Positions 52,263-61,313 of a DNA stretch of 64,000 bases are shown piece by piece; the stretch's first letter is position 1; each line of letters opens with the position of its first letter. This DNA is from Ancylobacter tetraedralis. GTDB lineage: Bacteria; Pseudomonadota; Alphaproteobacteria; Rhizobiales; Xanthobacteraceae. The DNA is taken from the NCBI RefSeq assembly GCF_014195655.1, contig NZ_JACICD010000011.1:1-64000 (forward strand). The letters run 5' to 3'. The notes below the pieces were generated by a model. That model was not told the origin of the DNA. It did not search any database and saw nothing but the letters and a program-made list of their open reading frames with translations. The translations under genes were made by a program, and so were the position numbers.

Positions 52263-52686
52263 CTCAGCCTGCCCTGCCTTGTCCTTCCCGGTCTCGCGCA
52301 GATGCAGCGGACCCACCTTCACCGCCAAGGCTCAAGTGCCGCAAGGCCTCAAGCACCGCCAGGGCTCAAGCACCGCAAAGCCTCAAGCACCGCAAAGGCT
52401 CCGGCACCGTAATGGTCTGGGCGCCTGTTCAGACGCGCTTTCTGCCGCAACCCGCCGGCTGCCCCGCTCCAAGTCGCTCTAGACCATTTCCTCGCCAGGG
52501 GAAACCAAGCGCCGGCGCGGGCGGGCGGTGTCGGGTGCCGGCAGGAGGCGCAGCCATGGGGCGCTGCCGTGGGGCGCCGCCATGGGGCTTGGCCGGCGGG
52601 AGCCGCTTCTGCCCAAAGCGCGAATTGCCTCGGTCGCCCGCGACCTTTATTCAGCGTCTTGCGCGCGCGTTTGATGGGGAACGGAC
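52263..52686. other. Intergenic region with 17-bp tandem repeats
   Basis: This 424-base gap between the divergent MBL-fold and carbonic-anhydrase genes holds the tandem repeat array at 52321-52405 and the promoters of both genes. No coding region is supported; short open frames across the array merely translate the repeats. Confidence 0.55.
52321..52405. repeat. 17-bp tandem repeat array, about five copies
   Basis: Five units of 17 bp follow the pattern RCCGCMARGSCTCAAGY: starts at 52321, 52338, 52355, 52372 and 52389; a degenerate sixth may begin at 52406. The period is not a multiple of three and the array lies between genes, so it is not coding. It could vary in copy number between strains. 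Confidence 0.8.
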
Positions 52687-53301
52687 ATGGATAATCTCCT
52701 GGATGGCTATCGTCGGTTTCGGGCCACCTCGTGGCCGGAACGCAAGATCCTGTTCGAGAAACTGGCGGCGCGCGGCCAGCGCCCGCAGACGCTGGTGATC
52801 GCCTGCTCGGACAGCCGGGTGGACCCGAGCATGATCTTCGATGCCGGACCGGGCGAACTGTTCGTGGTGCGCAACGTGGCCAATCTCGTGCCGCCCTACA
52901 CGACGCCCGACCATGACCACCACGGCACCAGCGCCGCCATCGAATTCGCGGTGCGGGTTCTGGAAGTGTCGCAGATCGTGGTGGTGGGCCACGCGCTGTG
53001 CGGCGGTGCCGGGGCTCTGATCGACGGGGCGCCGGAGAAGGCGCGCGACTTCCTCCCGGACTGGATCAACATCGCCGCGCCGGCGCGCGACATCGCGCTC
53101 AAGCTGAGCGAGGACCCGGAGGAGCGCCGGCGCATCGTCGAGCACCAGTGCGTGAAGCTCTCGCTGCGCAACCTCGAAACCTTCCCCTGGGTTCGGGAAA
53201 AGCTCGCGGAAGGACAGCTAACATTGCACGGTGCGTTTTTCGCGGTGGCGACCGGCGTGCTGGAGCGCCTCGGCCCCGACGGCACCTTCGCCCCCGCCTA
53301 A
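52687..53301 (+). CDS. Beta-class carbonic anhydrase
   Basis: A 204-residue zinc enzyme that interconverts CO2 and bicarbonate. All active-site residues are present: Cys40, Asp42 and Arg44 in ACSDSRVDP, and His102 and Cys105 in VVGHALCGG. FVVRNVANLVPPY and HHGTSAAIEFAV complete the family pattern. ATG 52687 follows GGGGAACGGAC. It stands alone downstream of the 17-bp repeat array; tRNA-Pro follows on the other strand. Confidence 0.95.
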   Translation: MDNLLDGYRRFRATSWPERKILFEKLAARGQRPQTLVIACSDSRVDPSMIFDAGPGELFVVRNVANLVPPYTTPDHDHHGTSAAIEFAVRVLEVSQIVVVGHALCGGAGALIDGAPEKARDFLPDWINIAAPARDIALKLSEDPEERRRIVEHQCVKLSLRNLETFPWVREKLAEGQLTLHGAFFAVATGVLERLGPDGTFAPA

Positions 53302-53524
53302 TTCGCACCGCGGATCCTTGTACCGACAAGCCTCGCCCGCCCCGGCCGCCCGCCTCGGGCGGGTAGGCCGCAGCAGGCGCTTGGGGTGACGCTGAGGCGG
53401 ATGCTGAGGCGGCGTGACCGATAGCGCAGGCGAGCCCTGCGCCGGCACGCAATCCAGCCCACGCCGGCCCCGGAGGGCGGCTGCGGCGTCAGATGTCGAA
53501 GATGGATAAGTCTCGGGAAATAGA

Positions 53525-53601
53525 TGGTCGGAGTGGCAGGATTTGAACCTGCGACCCCCTCGTCCCGAACGAGGTGCGCTACCAGACTGCGCTACACTCC
53601 G
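53525..53601 (-). tRNA. tRNA-Pro (anticodon CGG)
   Basis: A 77-base cloverleaf on the minus strand with acceptor CGGAGTG/CACTCCG, anticodon stem CCTCG/CGAGG around loop TTCGGGA, T-loop TTCAAAT and an encoded CCA. Anticodon CGG reads CCG. Confidence 0.96.
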
Positions 53602-53807
53602 CCGCTGCGGCGCGCGAGCCTCTAACACGCGAATGAGCCGGGCTGCAAGGGCAACCGGCACTCTTCGTGTGGATGATCGTCACGGGCCGCTTCGACACCC
53701 GCGTTTTCCACCCCGCCCTGTGGAGCCTGCTTGCCGAGGTTGAAAGCCGCGCGCAGCTGTGGCTATGTCCGCGCCCATGCCGGTTTCCGCGCGGAAGCCG
53801 GCGCTGG

Positions 53808-53882
53808 TGGGGCGTCGCCAAGCGGTAAGGCAGGGGATTTTGATTCCCCCATGCGGAGGTTCGAATCCTCCCGCCCCAGCCA
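53808..53882 (+). tRNA. tRNA-Gln (anticodon TTG)
   Basis: A 75-base cloverleaf with acceptor TGGGGCG/CGCCCCA, anticodon stem GGGGA/TCCCC around loop TTTTGAT, T-loop TTCGAAT and an encoded CCA. Anticodon TTG reads glutamine codons. A racemase gene follows directly. Confidence 0.96.
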
Positions 53883-53930
53883 TCCCGCATGTTAGAAGCG
53901 GACGAGTTTTCAACAGGGATTCGTCCAGCC

Positions 53931-54671
53931 TTGCGCATCCATCTCGTCAATCCGAACACCACCCGCTCGATGACGGACAAGATCGCGGCGGCCGCGCGGG
54001 CTGTGGCGGCGCCGGGGACGGATATCGTGGCGGCCACGTCCAGCATGGGGCCGGCCTCGATCGAGGGCTATTATGACGATGCCCTGGCGCTGCCGGGCCT
54101 GCTCGCCGCCATCGCCGCGGCCGAGGCGGACGGGGTGGACGCTCATATCATCGCCTGTTTCGACGATACCGGGCTCGATGCCGCCCGCGCGCTGGCCCGC
54201 GCGCCGGTGGTGGGCATCGGCGAGGCGGGCTTTCATCTCGCCGGCCTGATCGCCCATCGCTTCGCGGTGGTGACGACCCTGTCGCGCTCCATCCCGGTGA
54301 TCGAGGCCAATCTTCATCGCTACGGGCTCGACCGACGTTGCAGCGGCGTGCGGGCCTCCGACGTGGCGGTGCTGGAGCTTGAGGATCCCGCCTCCGGCGC
54401 GCGCGAGCGCATATCCGCCGAGATCGGGCGGGCGATCGCGCAGGACCGCGCCGAGGCGGTGGTGCTCGGTTGCGCCGGCATGGCGGACCTCGCCCTCGCG
54501 CTGGCGCAGGAACATGGCGTGCCGGTCATCGACGGCGTGGCCAGCGCGGTGACGCTGGCGGAGGCGCTGGTGCGGGTGGGGCTCGCCACCTCCAAGGCTG
54601 GCCCCTATGCCCCGCCCCGCGCCAAGGCCTATGCCGGCCGGCTGGCAGACTTCGCCCCGCCCGGGAATTAG
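53931..54671 (+). CDS. Asp/Glu/hydantoin racemase family protein (catalytic Cys intact)
   Basis: A 246-residue racemase of the hydantoin/aspartate type. Starting at TTG 53931 gives MRIHLVNPNTTRSM, the usual N-terminus, and puts the two catalytic cysteines at 76 (ACFDD) and 181 (LGCAG), the numbering of characterised hydantoin racemases. ATG 53889 is the only upstream alternative, but it lies just six bases after tRNA-Gln and has no ribosome site. The protein should racemise hydantoins or related compounds without cofactor. It contrasts with the paralogue at 33245-33967, which lacks both Cys. Confidence 0.85.
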   Translation: MRIHLVNPNTTRSMTDKIAAAARAVAAPGTDIVAATSSMGPASIEGYYDDALALPGLLAAIAAAEADGVDAHIIACFDDTGLDAARALARAPVVGIGEAGFHLAGLIAHRFAVVTTLSRSIPVIEANLHRYGLDRRCSGVRASDVAVLELEDPASGARERISAEIGRAIAQDRAEAVVLGCAGMADLALALAQEHGVPVIDGVASAVTLAEALVRVGLATSKAGPYAPPRAKAYAGRLADFAPPGN

Positions 54672-54777
54672 CGGCGCATTCGAGCGGCGCCGGCATTGCC
54701 CCGCGCCGGACGGCAAGACCCATGTCACAAGGGGGGGCGATGGCCCACGGGGGACGCGATGCCCCGGCGAGCGGCCG

Positions 54778-55236
54778 TCAGGCGATCTTGCGCAACAGGC
54801 CGAGCAATTGCTGGCGCTCGGTGGCGGCCAGCGGCTCCAGCGTCGCCTCGGCAATCTCGCGCGCCACCACGATGGCCGCCTCCGCCACGGCCTGGCCGCG
54901 TTCGGTGAGGCCGACCGCACGGCGCCGCCGATCCAGCGGATCATCCGCCGCCAGCACGAAGCCGCGCGCGCTCAGCCGGTCGACCACGCCCTTGATGGTC
55001 GCGGCGTCCAGATGGATCAGCCGGCCGAGGCGGTTCTGCGAGCACGGGCCCATCTCGCGCAGCTTGGCGAGGGCGGCGAATTGCGGCGGCGTCAGTCCCT
55101 CGATCATGCGTGCGGCGAAGATGGCGGTATGCCGCTGGCCGGCGACACGCATCACAAAGCCGACCTGCTCCGTCAGCCGGTATGATTCGACCTCTCCGCG
55201 GGCAGCCTCGCTCTGCATTCGGATATACGCCTCCAT
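54778..55236 (-). CDS. MarR family transcriptional regulator
   Basis: A 152-residue MarR protein. The winged helix includes LTPPQFAALAKLREMGPCSQNRLGRLIHLDAATIKGVVDRL and the wing DPLDRRRRAVGLTERG. The dimer helices lie at both ends. The start at 55236 gives MEAYIRMQSEAARGEV. It is alone between the racemase gene (converging) and an EamA transporter. The Cys in the second helix (GPCSQ) might sense oxidants, but this is a guess. Targets are unknown. Confidence 0.9.
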   Translation of the reverse strand: MEAYIRMQSEAARGEVESYRLTEQVGFVMRVAGQRHTAIFAARMIEGLTPPQFAALAKLREMGPCSQNRLGRLIHLDAATIKGVVDRLSARGFVLAADDPLDRRRRAVGLTERGQAVAEAAIVVAREIAEATLEPLAATERQQLLGLLRKIA

Positions 55237-55382
55237 CGCCGTTCCCTGCCGTCTTGATTGCGATGCATCAAATCACAACGTCGGCGAGCCGCAAGCAGCG
55301 TTCGCGATGGAGGTAAACGAATAAGTTACGGCAGACGCCGCGCTCTCCGTACGGGGGGCGACAAAACGCAGCCGGCACGGCG

Positions 55383-56276
55383 TCACGGGCCGATTTCGAC
55401 GTCCGGCGCCCGCGTTTCCCGCGCGTGACGCGAGGCGATGAGCGCCCCGCCGACGATGAAGGCCGAACCGGCCAGCGTGCTCGCACTCGGCACTTCGCCG
55501 AAGGCGAGGAAACCGATGCCCACCGCCCAGGCGAAGGACGTGTATTCCAGCACGCCGAGACTGCTGGCCTCGGCGCGCTGGTAGGCGGAGGCCAGGCACA
55601 GATGCCCCGCCGTGCCGAGGACGCCGATGGCGAGGAACAGGCCGAGTTCGCCCGTCGCCGGCATGGTCCAGCTGATCAGCCCGAGCGGGGCGATCAGCAC
55701 GCCGGCAAAAGCATTTTGCAGCAGGACGATGGTTGGCAGCGGATCCTGCGCCGCACGGCTCTTCAGCACCACCATGGACAGCGCGTAGGCGACGGCGGAG
55801 ATGAGCGCGGTGACCAGGCCGAGCGTGTTGCCCACCCGCTCGGTGTGGGTCAGTTCGTTCCCCAGCACCACCATCACGCCGATCAGGCCGAGCACCAGAG
55901 CGATATAGATCGAGCGGTTGGGCCGCTCGCCCAGGATCAGCGCGGCGAACAGCGCGATGAAGATCGGCGAGGTGAAGGACAGAGCCAGCGCGACGGCCAG
56001 TGGCAGCGTGGCCAGCGAATAGAAGAAGGTCAGCGCCGTCACCGCCACCACCACGGATCGCCAGGCATGCGGGCGCAGGACGGCAAGGCTCGGCCAGGGC
56101 GTGCCGAGGGCGCGGAACACCGCGAACGCCACCAGGGCGCCGACGGCATAGCGCATGGCCGCGACCTGCGTGCTGGAATGGGAGGCGGCCGCCAGCTTGA
56201 TCAGCCCGTCCATGATCGACAGCAGGCCGATGCCGGCGACCGCCGTCAGGGCGGGGCCGGCGATGTAACGCGACAT
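55383..56276 (-). CDS. EamA/DMT family transporter
   Basis: A 297-residue inner-membrane protein with ten transmembrane segments in two EamA halves (about 8-135 and 145-280). Typical patterns are ALALSFTSPIFIALFAALILGERP and a second copy near GVLEYTSFAWAVGIGFLAFGEVPS. Members export metabolites such as amino acids or nucleobases. It starts three bases after the GNAT gene stop, so they form a two-gene operon. Confidence 0.92.
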   Translation of the reverse strand: MSRYIAGPALTAVAGIGLLSIMDGLIKLAAASHSSTQVAAMRYAVGALVAFAVFRALGTPWPSLAVLRPHAWRSVVVAVTALTFFYSLATLPLAVALALSFTSPIFIALFAALILGERPNRSIYIALVLGLIGVMVVLGNELTHTERVGNTLGLVTALISAVAYALSMVVLKSRAAQDPLPTIVLLQNAFAGVLIAPLGLISWTMPATGELGLFLAIGVLGTAGHLCLASAYQRAEASSLGVLEYTSFAWAVGIGFLAFGEVPSASTLAGSAFIVGGALIASRHARETRAPDVEIGP

Positions 56277-56279
56277 GAT

Positions 56280-56846
56280 TCAGCTTTCGGCGAGAAGGTC
56301 GGCGAGTGCGTCCCCGGCGGCGCGGAGCCCGAGCCGGTACGGATATTCCCACGTCGCGGACAGGTCATGACACGCGCGCGCGCCGGAGATGCGCCGGAAG
56401 CCGCAGCGTTCATAGAAGCGGTGCGCGTCGAGAAAGCGTGTGTCGGTCCACAAGCGGATTTCCGGCGCCTCGCGGGCCAGCGCGTGGCGGCGCGCCTCGT
56501 CGAACAGAGCGCGAGCAACACCCCGGCGGCGCGCGGATGCCGCGACATAGACCTTGAACAGCTCCAGCGCGCCCGCCGGCGCGTCGTCGTCGCCCGAGGG
56601 CGCGATGGCGAGCGAGCCGATGACGGCGGGCGGCTTCCCGCCCTCGAACGTGCCCTCGACCCCGCCCTCGGCGACCCAGATGACGCCGCCACGGGCGGCG
56701 AAATGGCTGGCGATCGCGTCGAGTTCGGGAAACTCGGCGGCCCGGTCGAACACGCAGCCGGCATATTCGGCAAAGGCACCCGCGATCAGCCCGGCGATCG
56801 CATCGCCATCGGTATCGCGGGCCATTCGGATGGTAACGCTCTTCAC
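56280..56846 (-). CDS. GNAT family N-acetyltransferase
   Basis: A 188-residue acetyltransferase. The acetyl-CoA binding motif A appears as LFKVYVAASARRRGVARALFDEARRHA, followed by LWTDTRFLDAHRFYERCGFRRI (motif B). The N-terminus MKSVTIRMARDTDGDAIAGLI is standard. It is co-transcribed with the EamA transporter. The acceptor amine is unknown. Confidence 0.9.
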   Translation of the reverse strand: MKSVTIRMARDTDGDAIAGLIAGAFAEYAGCVFDRAAEFPELDAIASHFAARGGVIWVAEGGVEGTFEGGKPPAVIGSLAIAPSGDDDAPAGALELFKVYVAASARRRGVARALFDEARRHALAREAPEIRLWTDTRFLDAHRFYERCGFRRISGARACHDLSATWEYPYRLGLRAAGDALADLLAES

Positions 56847-57046
56847 GATAACGACTCCGGCCGCCAGATCGCGTCGATCCGGCGGGAGTGCCCACGCGTT
56901 TCGCGGGCATAAACGCGGCGGGACTATGTTCGGATGATCTTTCCCCGTAAAGCACTATGATTATGCTGGTGCCACGAATCTGAATGAGACGGGCTCATGC
57001 CTGACCCCTGCCGTCCGTCCGGCATCTATCCGTCCCGGAGTGTTCC

Positions 57047-57526
57047 ATGACGTTTGTCCGCCGCCTTACGCATCTGGCCGTTCTCGGCGCCCTCGCCGGC
57101 CTTGCCGCGGCCTGTTCCTCGACCAACCAGACCTCGGCGCCGATCGAGCCGGCCGCCCCGCGCTACACTTCGCCCATCACGGCGCAGCAGGTCATCGGCA
57201 AATGGGGCCTCGCGGCCTATCACCGGCCGGAGGACGCCGCGCGCACCGAGGCTCAGGCGCGCCAGGGCTGCCGCCAGCCCTACATCATCAATGCCGGCCC
57301 CTCGGGCGGGTTCATGATGTATCTGGCCGACCAGTCGGAGCCCTCCGAGGTGGTGTCGAAGCAGATACCGCCCGGCCCGACCTTCATCGGCCTGCCGGAC
57401 GAGCCGCCGGGCGTGGAGACCGACCGCGAGGTGCTGCGCTTCGACGGGCAGGTGCTGGTGCTCAAGTGGCTCGACAAGGAAGTGGCCGGTCGCTACGGCA
57501 CCATGGTCTATGTGCGCTGCCCGTGA
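57047..57526 (+). CDS. Hypothetical lipoprotein
   Basis: A 159-residue lipoprotein with signal MTFVRRLTHLAVLGALAGLAAAC and lipidated Cys23. The mature part has QQVIGKWGLAAYHRPEDAARTEAQARQGC and YLADQSEPSEV, a compact domain seen in Rhizobiales proteins of unknown function. The start at 57047 follows CCCGGAGTGTTCC. It precedes the second L,D-transpeptidase by 114 bases with a possible hairpin between (57535-57565). The role may be in the envelope, but this is inference. Confidence 0.8.
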   Translation: MTFVRRLTHLAVLGALAGLAAACSSTNQTSAPIEPAAPRYTSPITAQQVIGKWGLAAYHRPEDAARTEAQARQGCRQPYIINAGPSGGFMMYLADQSEPSEVVSKQIPPGPTFIGLPDEPPGVETDREVLRFDGQVLVLKWLDKEVAGRYGTMVYVRCP

Positions 57527-57534
57527 GCGGTGAA

Positions 57535-57565
57535 GGGCCGGCGCCCTCCCTGCGGGGGCCGGCCC
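57535..57565 (+). terminator. Hairpin after the lipoprotein gene
   Basis: GGGCCGGC (57535-57542) and GCCGGCCC (57558-57565) form an 8-bp stem nine bases after the stop codon. No U-tract follows, so termination strength is uncertain. Confidence 0.4.
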
Positions 57566-57594
57566 GAAGGATCGCCGCGCGCGGCGCGCCGCCA

Positions 57595-57610
57595 CTAACG
57601 GCAAATTAAC
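57595..57610 (+). promoter_or_regulatory. CtrA-box-like site upstream of the L,D-transpeptidase
   Basis: CTAA-CGGCAAA-TTAAC differs by one base from the CtrA consensus TTAA-N7-TTAAC and continues into CAT (half-site TTAACCAT). It lies about 30 bases before the start codon at 57641. CtrA is the master cell-cycle regulator of alphaproteobacteria. Confidence 0.5.
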
Positions 57611-57640
57611 CATGGCACCCCAGCCTGCCGCCGATGGACC

Positions 57641-58747
57641 ATGCAGGGGGGCCGCAAGCGGATGAGCGCTGATTCGGGCGTCATCGGCCGTGTTGAACAG
57701 GGTGCGTCGCCGCCGGAACGGCGGTGGCGGGCCGTCGGTCCTGCCTTTCATCGCAGGCGGCCGCGCGTCCTGCGGTCGGGCGCCGCCCAATTGCCGCCGA
57801 CGCTGTGGATCCTCGCCGCATCCCTTCTGGCCCTGTGGGTTCTGCTGTCGCCCGCCCAGGCGCAGGGCTCGATTTACGATTCCGGCTCCTCCTACCGGGT
57901 CTTCTCGGGCCAAGCCTTCTCCGGCGAGGGCGCCGGCAGCGCGCAGCGCTACAACCCACCAGCCCGCAGCGGGTGGCGGCCGGGCGCGGGCAATGTCTAC
58001 CCGCCGGGGGAGGTCCATGCGCCGCCGCCGGCCGACGAACTCGGTGCCGATGTCGACGCGCCGATGCCGCTGGCCGGCAGCGCCTATGCGGTCGGCGGTG
58101 GAGTCTATGGCACTCTCCCGCCCGGCTCGCCGCCCCCGCGCGGCACCCCGGTCACGCGCGGCGCCGGCAGTGCCAACACCTATGGCGCGAGCCGCACCGG
58201 CGTCGCCGCGGTTGAGGCGGCCGCCTATGGCAGCGCCGATTATTACCGCGAAGACGGCCCGCCGCTGCCGGTGGCGCGCGAGGCCAGCGGCGGCAAGGGC
58301 GTCGACCCCAAGTTCGACCGCCGCGTGGTGCGCTATGCCGGCCGGGATCGCGCCGGGACGATCATCGTCGATACCGGCGCGCGCTTCCTCTATCTCGTGC
58401 AGGGCGACGGCACGGCGATCCGCTACGGTATCGGCGTCGGGCGCGAAGGCTTCGCCTGGAGCGGCACGCAGCGCATCACCAGCAAGCGCGAATGGCCGGA
58501 CTGGCGCCCACCGGCGGAGATGATCGCCCGCCGTCCCGACCTGCCGGAGGTGATGGCCGGCGGCCCGGACAACCCGCTGGGCGCGCGTGCGCTCTATCTC
58601 GGCAACACGCTCTACCGCATCCACGGCTCCAACGAGCCGGAATCGATCGGCCGCGCCGTCTCCTCCGGCTGCATCCGCATGCGCAACGAGGACGTCATCG
58701 ATCTGTACGAGCGCGTGCCGGTGGGCGCGGTGGTGCGGGTGATCTGA
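57641..58747 (+). CDS. L,D-transpeptidase (YkuD), long form with N-terminal anchor
   Basis: A 368-residue protein. A basic N-terminus and one hydrophobic segment (about 53-74, LPPTLWILAASLLALWVLL, then AQAQG) act as signal or anchor. A low-complexity Gly/Ala/Pro/Tyr-rich region runs to about 210, and the YkuD domain occupies about 230-368. The catalytic block is HGSNEPESIG then SSGCIRMRNEDVIDLY. It forms peptidoglycan crosslinks in the periplasm. ATG 57641 or 57662 (MSADSGVIG) could start it. A CtrA-box-like site precedes it. It is clearly related to the lipoprotein YkuD at 45857. Confidence 0.92.
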   Translation: MQGGRKRMSADSGVIGRVEQGASPPERRWRAVGPAFHRRRPRVLRSGAAQLPPTLWILAASLLALWVLLSPAQAQGSIYDSGSSYRVFSGQAFSGEGAGSAQRYNPPARSGWRPGAGNVYPPGEVHAPPPADELGADVDAPMPLAGSAYAVGGGVYGTLPPGSPPPRGTPVTRGAGSANTYGASRTGVAAVEAAAYGSADYYREDGPPLPVAREASGGKGVDPKFDRRVVRYAGRDRAGTIIVDTGARFLYLVQGDGTAIRYGIGVGREGFAWSGTQRITSKREWPDWRPPAEMIARRPDLPEVMAGGPDNPLGARALYLGNTLYRIHGSNEPESIGRAVSSGCIRMRNEDVIDLYERVPVGAVVRVI

Positions 58748-58903
58748 CGCGCGAGGCCGGCGGCCGCCAGGATGGCCTCGCCCGTTTCGTCGATACGCAT
58801 TGCTCACCGCGCATGGCGGCCCCCGCGCCGGCCGGCTTGGAGGGCGGCAGGCTCTCCGCTATGGTCCGCGCCGATTTGGATCGAACGCGGGAGCCGCGAG
58901 CCG

Positions 58904-59740
58904 ATGGATGCGGGCAATCTGGCCGAGGACGCTCGGGTCGAGGCGACGACGGACGCGGCAACCGTAAACGCGGCGGAGCGCGATTCGGGAGCGGGCGAGA
59001 CCCATTTCGGCTTCCGCACCGTGCCGCTGGCCGAGAAGCAGCGCATGGTCGACGAGGTGTTCCACTCGGTCGCCCGGCGCTACGACCTGATGAACGACCT
59101 CATGTCCATGGGCCTGCACCGGGTGTGGAAGGACCTCTTGGTCTCGCGCCTGCGCCCGCCCAAGAGCGCGCGCGCCTTCAAGCTGCTGGATGTGGCCGGC
59201 GGCACCGGGGACGTGTCCTTCCGCACCGTGGAGGCCGGGGGCGCAGGCACAACCGCGACCGTGGCCGACATCAATGGCGGCATGCTGGGCGTGGGGCGCG
59301 AGCGCGCCGCCACGCTGGGCCTGGCCGACCGGGTCGAGTTCGTCGAGGCCAATGCCGAGGAACTGCCCTTCCCCGACAGGTCGTTCGACGCCACCACCAT
59401 CGCCTTCGGCATCCGCAACGTGCCGCGCATGGACAAGGCGCTGTCCGAGATGCGCCGCGTGCTCAAGCCCGGCGGGCGCTGCTTTGTGCTGGAATTCTCG
59501 CGCGTCGACGTGCCGGTGCTGGACGCGATCTACGACACCTATTCCTTCAAGCTCATCCCCGGCATGGGCAGGCTCGTCACCGGCGATGCCGAATCCTATC
59601 AGTATCTCGTCGAATCGATCCGCCGCTTCCCCGTGCCGGAGGCCTTTGCCGGCCTGATGCGCGCCGCCGGCCTCAAGCGGGTCGGCTACACGCCGCTGAC
59701 CGGGGGCATCGTCGCCCTGCATTCCGGCGTGCGGATCTAG
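58904..59740 (+). CDS. ubiE: Ubiquinone/menaquinone C-methyltransferase UbiE
   Basis: A 278-residue SAM-dependent methyltransferase. Family marks are [20 protein letters not shown], motif [30 protein letters not shown] and [12 protein letters not shown]. It methylates C2 of the demethoxy-benzoquinol ring in ubiquinone synthesis. About 35 N-terminal residues ([17 protein letters not shown]...) precede the conserved part; ATG 58904 is the best start. It is four bases before ubiB, with which it forms an operon. Confidence 0.95.
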   Translation: MDAGNLAEDARVEATTDAATVNAAERDSGAGETHFGFRTVPLAEKQRMVDEVFHSVARRYDLMNDLMSMGLHRVWKDLLVSRLRPPKSARAFKLLDVAGGTGDVSFRTVEAGGAGTTATVADINGGMLGVGRERAATLGLADRVEFVEANAEELPFPDRSFDATTIAFGIRNVPRMDKALSEMRRVLKPGGRCFVLEFSRVDVPVLDAIYDTYSFKLIPGMGRLVTGDAESYQYLVESIRRFPVPEAFAGLMRAAGLKRVGYTPLTGGIVALHSGVRI

Positions 59741-59744
59741 GCGC

Positions 59745-61313
59745 GTGGCCACTCCCCTCGGCGATTTCCTGCGACTGGCGCGCGCCGGCTATGTGCTGGC
59801 CCGCGAAGGCGTGTTCACGCGTATCGATCCCGCTCTGATGCCGCCCGGCTCGGAACCGCTCTTCGCCGCCGCCCGGCTCATCGCCCGGCCGGGCACGACG
59901 GGCGATCCCGCGCGCATCGGCGTGGCGCTGTCGCGGCTCGGTCCCTCCTATGTGAAGCTCGGCCAGTTCCTCGCCACCCGGCCGGACGTGGTCGGCCCGC
60001 AGCTGGCGCGCGACCTCGAACTGCTGCAGGATCGCATGCCGCCCTTCCCGCAGGACGTGGCGGAGGCGATCATCGCGCGTAATTTCGACCGGCCGGCGCT
60101 GGGGGTCTATGCCCGGCTCGGGCCCCCGCTCGCCGCCGCCTCCATCGCGCAGGTGCATCAGGGCGAGATCGAGCAGGCCGACGGCACCGTGCGCCGCGTG
60201 GCGGTGAAGGTGCTGCGCCCGGATGTGCAGCGGCGCTTCCGCATCGACCTCTCCTCCTTCTACCGCGTCGCGCGCCTGGGCGAGCGCGCCTCGCCGGAAG
60301 GGCGGCGGCTGCGGCTGATCGCCGTGGTCGATACGCTCGCCCGCTCCATGTCGATGGAGATGGATCTGCGGCTGGAAGCGGCCGCCCTCGCCGAGCTGGC
60401 CCAGAACACGCAGGGCGAGGAGGATTTCCGCGTCCCGACTGTCGACTGGGACCGCACCGGGCGCGAGGTGCTCACCACCGAGTGGATCGACGGCATCAAG
60501 CTGAACGACCTCGACGGCCTCAGGGCCGCCGGCCACGACCTGCCGGAAATGGGCCGCATCGTCATGCAGTCCTTCCTGCGCCACGCGCTGCGCGACGGCT
60601 TCTTCCACGCCGACATGCACCCGGGCAACCTGTTCGTCGATCCGCAGGGCCGGCTGGTGGCGGTGGATTGCGGCATCATGGGCCGGCTCGGGAAGAAGGA
60701 GCGACGCTTCCTCGCCGAAATCCTCTACGGCTTCATCACCCGCAACTGGCTGCGGGTGGCTCAGGTGCATTTCGAAGCCGGCTATGTGCCCGCGCATCAT
60801 TCGATCGAGGATTTCGCCCAGGCCATCCGCGCCATTGGCGAGCCGATCCACTCGCGCCCCGCCGACCAGATTTCCATGGCCAAGCTGCTCACCCTGCTGT
60901 TCGAGGTGACGGCGCTGTTCGACATGAAGACCCGGCCGGAATTGCTGCTGCTGCAGAAGACCATGGTGGTGGTCGAGGGCGTGGCCCGCGCGCTCGACCC
61001 GCATCTCGACATGTGGAAGACCGCCGAGCCGGTGGTGCGTACCTGGATCGAGCGCAATCTCGGCCCCGCCGCCCGGCTGGAGGAAGTGGCGGAAGGCGTC
61101 GGCGCGCTGGGCCGGTCGCTGCAGGCGCTGCCCGAATTGATCGCGCAGGGCCAGCGCATCGCCGCCCAGATCGACAGCGCCACCCGCAACGGGCTCGCTC
61201 TGGCGCCGGAGACGATGGAGGCCATCGGCCGGGCGGAGGGGCGCGGCAATCGCTGGACGACCCTCGCGCTCTGGGTCATCGCCGCGCTGCTGGCCGGGCA
61301 TCTGCTGTTCTAG
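59745..61313 (+). CDS. ubiB: Ubiquinone biosynthesis protein UbiB (ABC1/ADCK family)
   Basis: A 522-residue atypical kinase-like protein. The KxGQ motif appears in YVKLGQFLATRPDVV, the Ala-rich loop in AAASIAQVHQGEI, and the catalytic and metal segments in FFHADMHPGNLFVD and VAVDCGIMGRL. A C-terminal hydrophobic segment (TLALWVIAALLAGHLLF) anchors it to the membrane. It is an ATPase needed for ubiquinone synthesis. The start is GTG 59745, four bases after the ubiE stop. Confidence 0.95.
   Translation: MATPLGDFLRLARAGYVLAREGVFTRIDPALMPPGSEPLFAAARLIARPGTTGDPARIGVALSRLGPSYVKLGQFLATRPDVVGPQLARDLELLQDRMPPFPQDVAEAIIARNFDRPALGVYARLGPPLAAASIAQVHQGEIEQADGTVRRVAVKVLRPDVQRRFRIDLSSFYRVARLGERASPEGRRLRLIAVVDTLARSMSMEMDLRLEAAALAELAQNTQGEEDFRVPTVDWDRTGREVLTTEWIDGIKLNDLDGLRAAGHDLPEMGRIVMQSFLRHALRDGFFHADMHPGNLFVDPQGRLVAVDCGIMGRLGKKERRFLAEILYGFITRNWLRVAQVHFEAGYVPAHHSIEDFAQAIRAIGEPIHSRPADQISMAKLLTLLFEVTALFDMKTRPELLLLQKTMVVVEGVARALDPHLDMWKTAEPVVRTWIERNLGPAARLEEVAEGVGALGRSLQALPELIAQGQRIAAQIDSATRNGLALAPETMEAIGRAEGRGNRWTTLALWVIAALLAGHLLF

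Noticed and set aside
52321..52422. CRISPR array at the 17-bp repeats
   Set aside because: The units are contiguous with no spacers, the period is too short, and no cas genes are present.
34386..53882. Genomic-island insertion at tRNA-Thr, tRNA-Pro or tRNA-Gln
   Set aside because: There is no integrase, no direct repeat of a tRNA 3' end and no mobile gene nearby.
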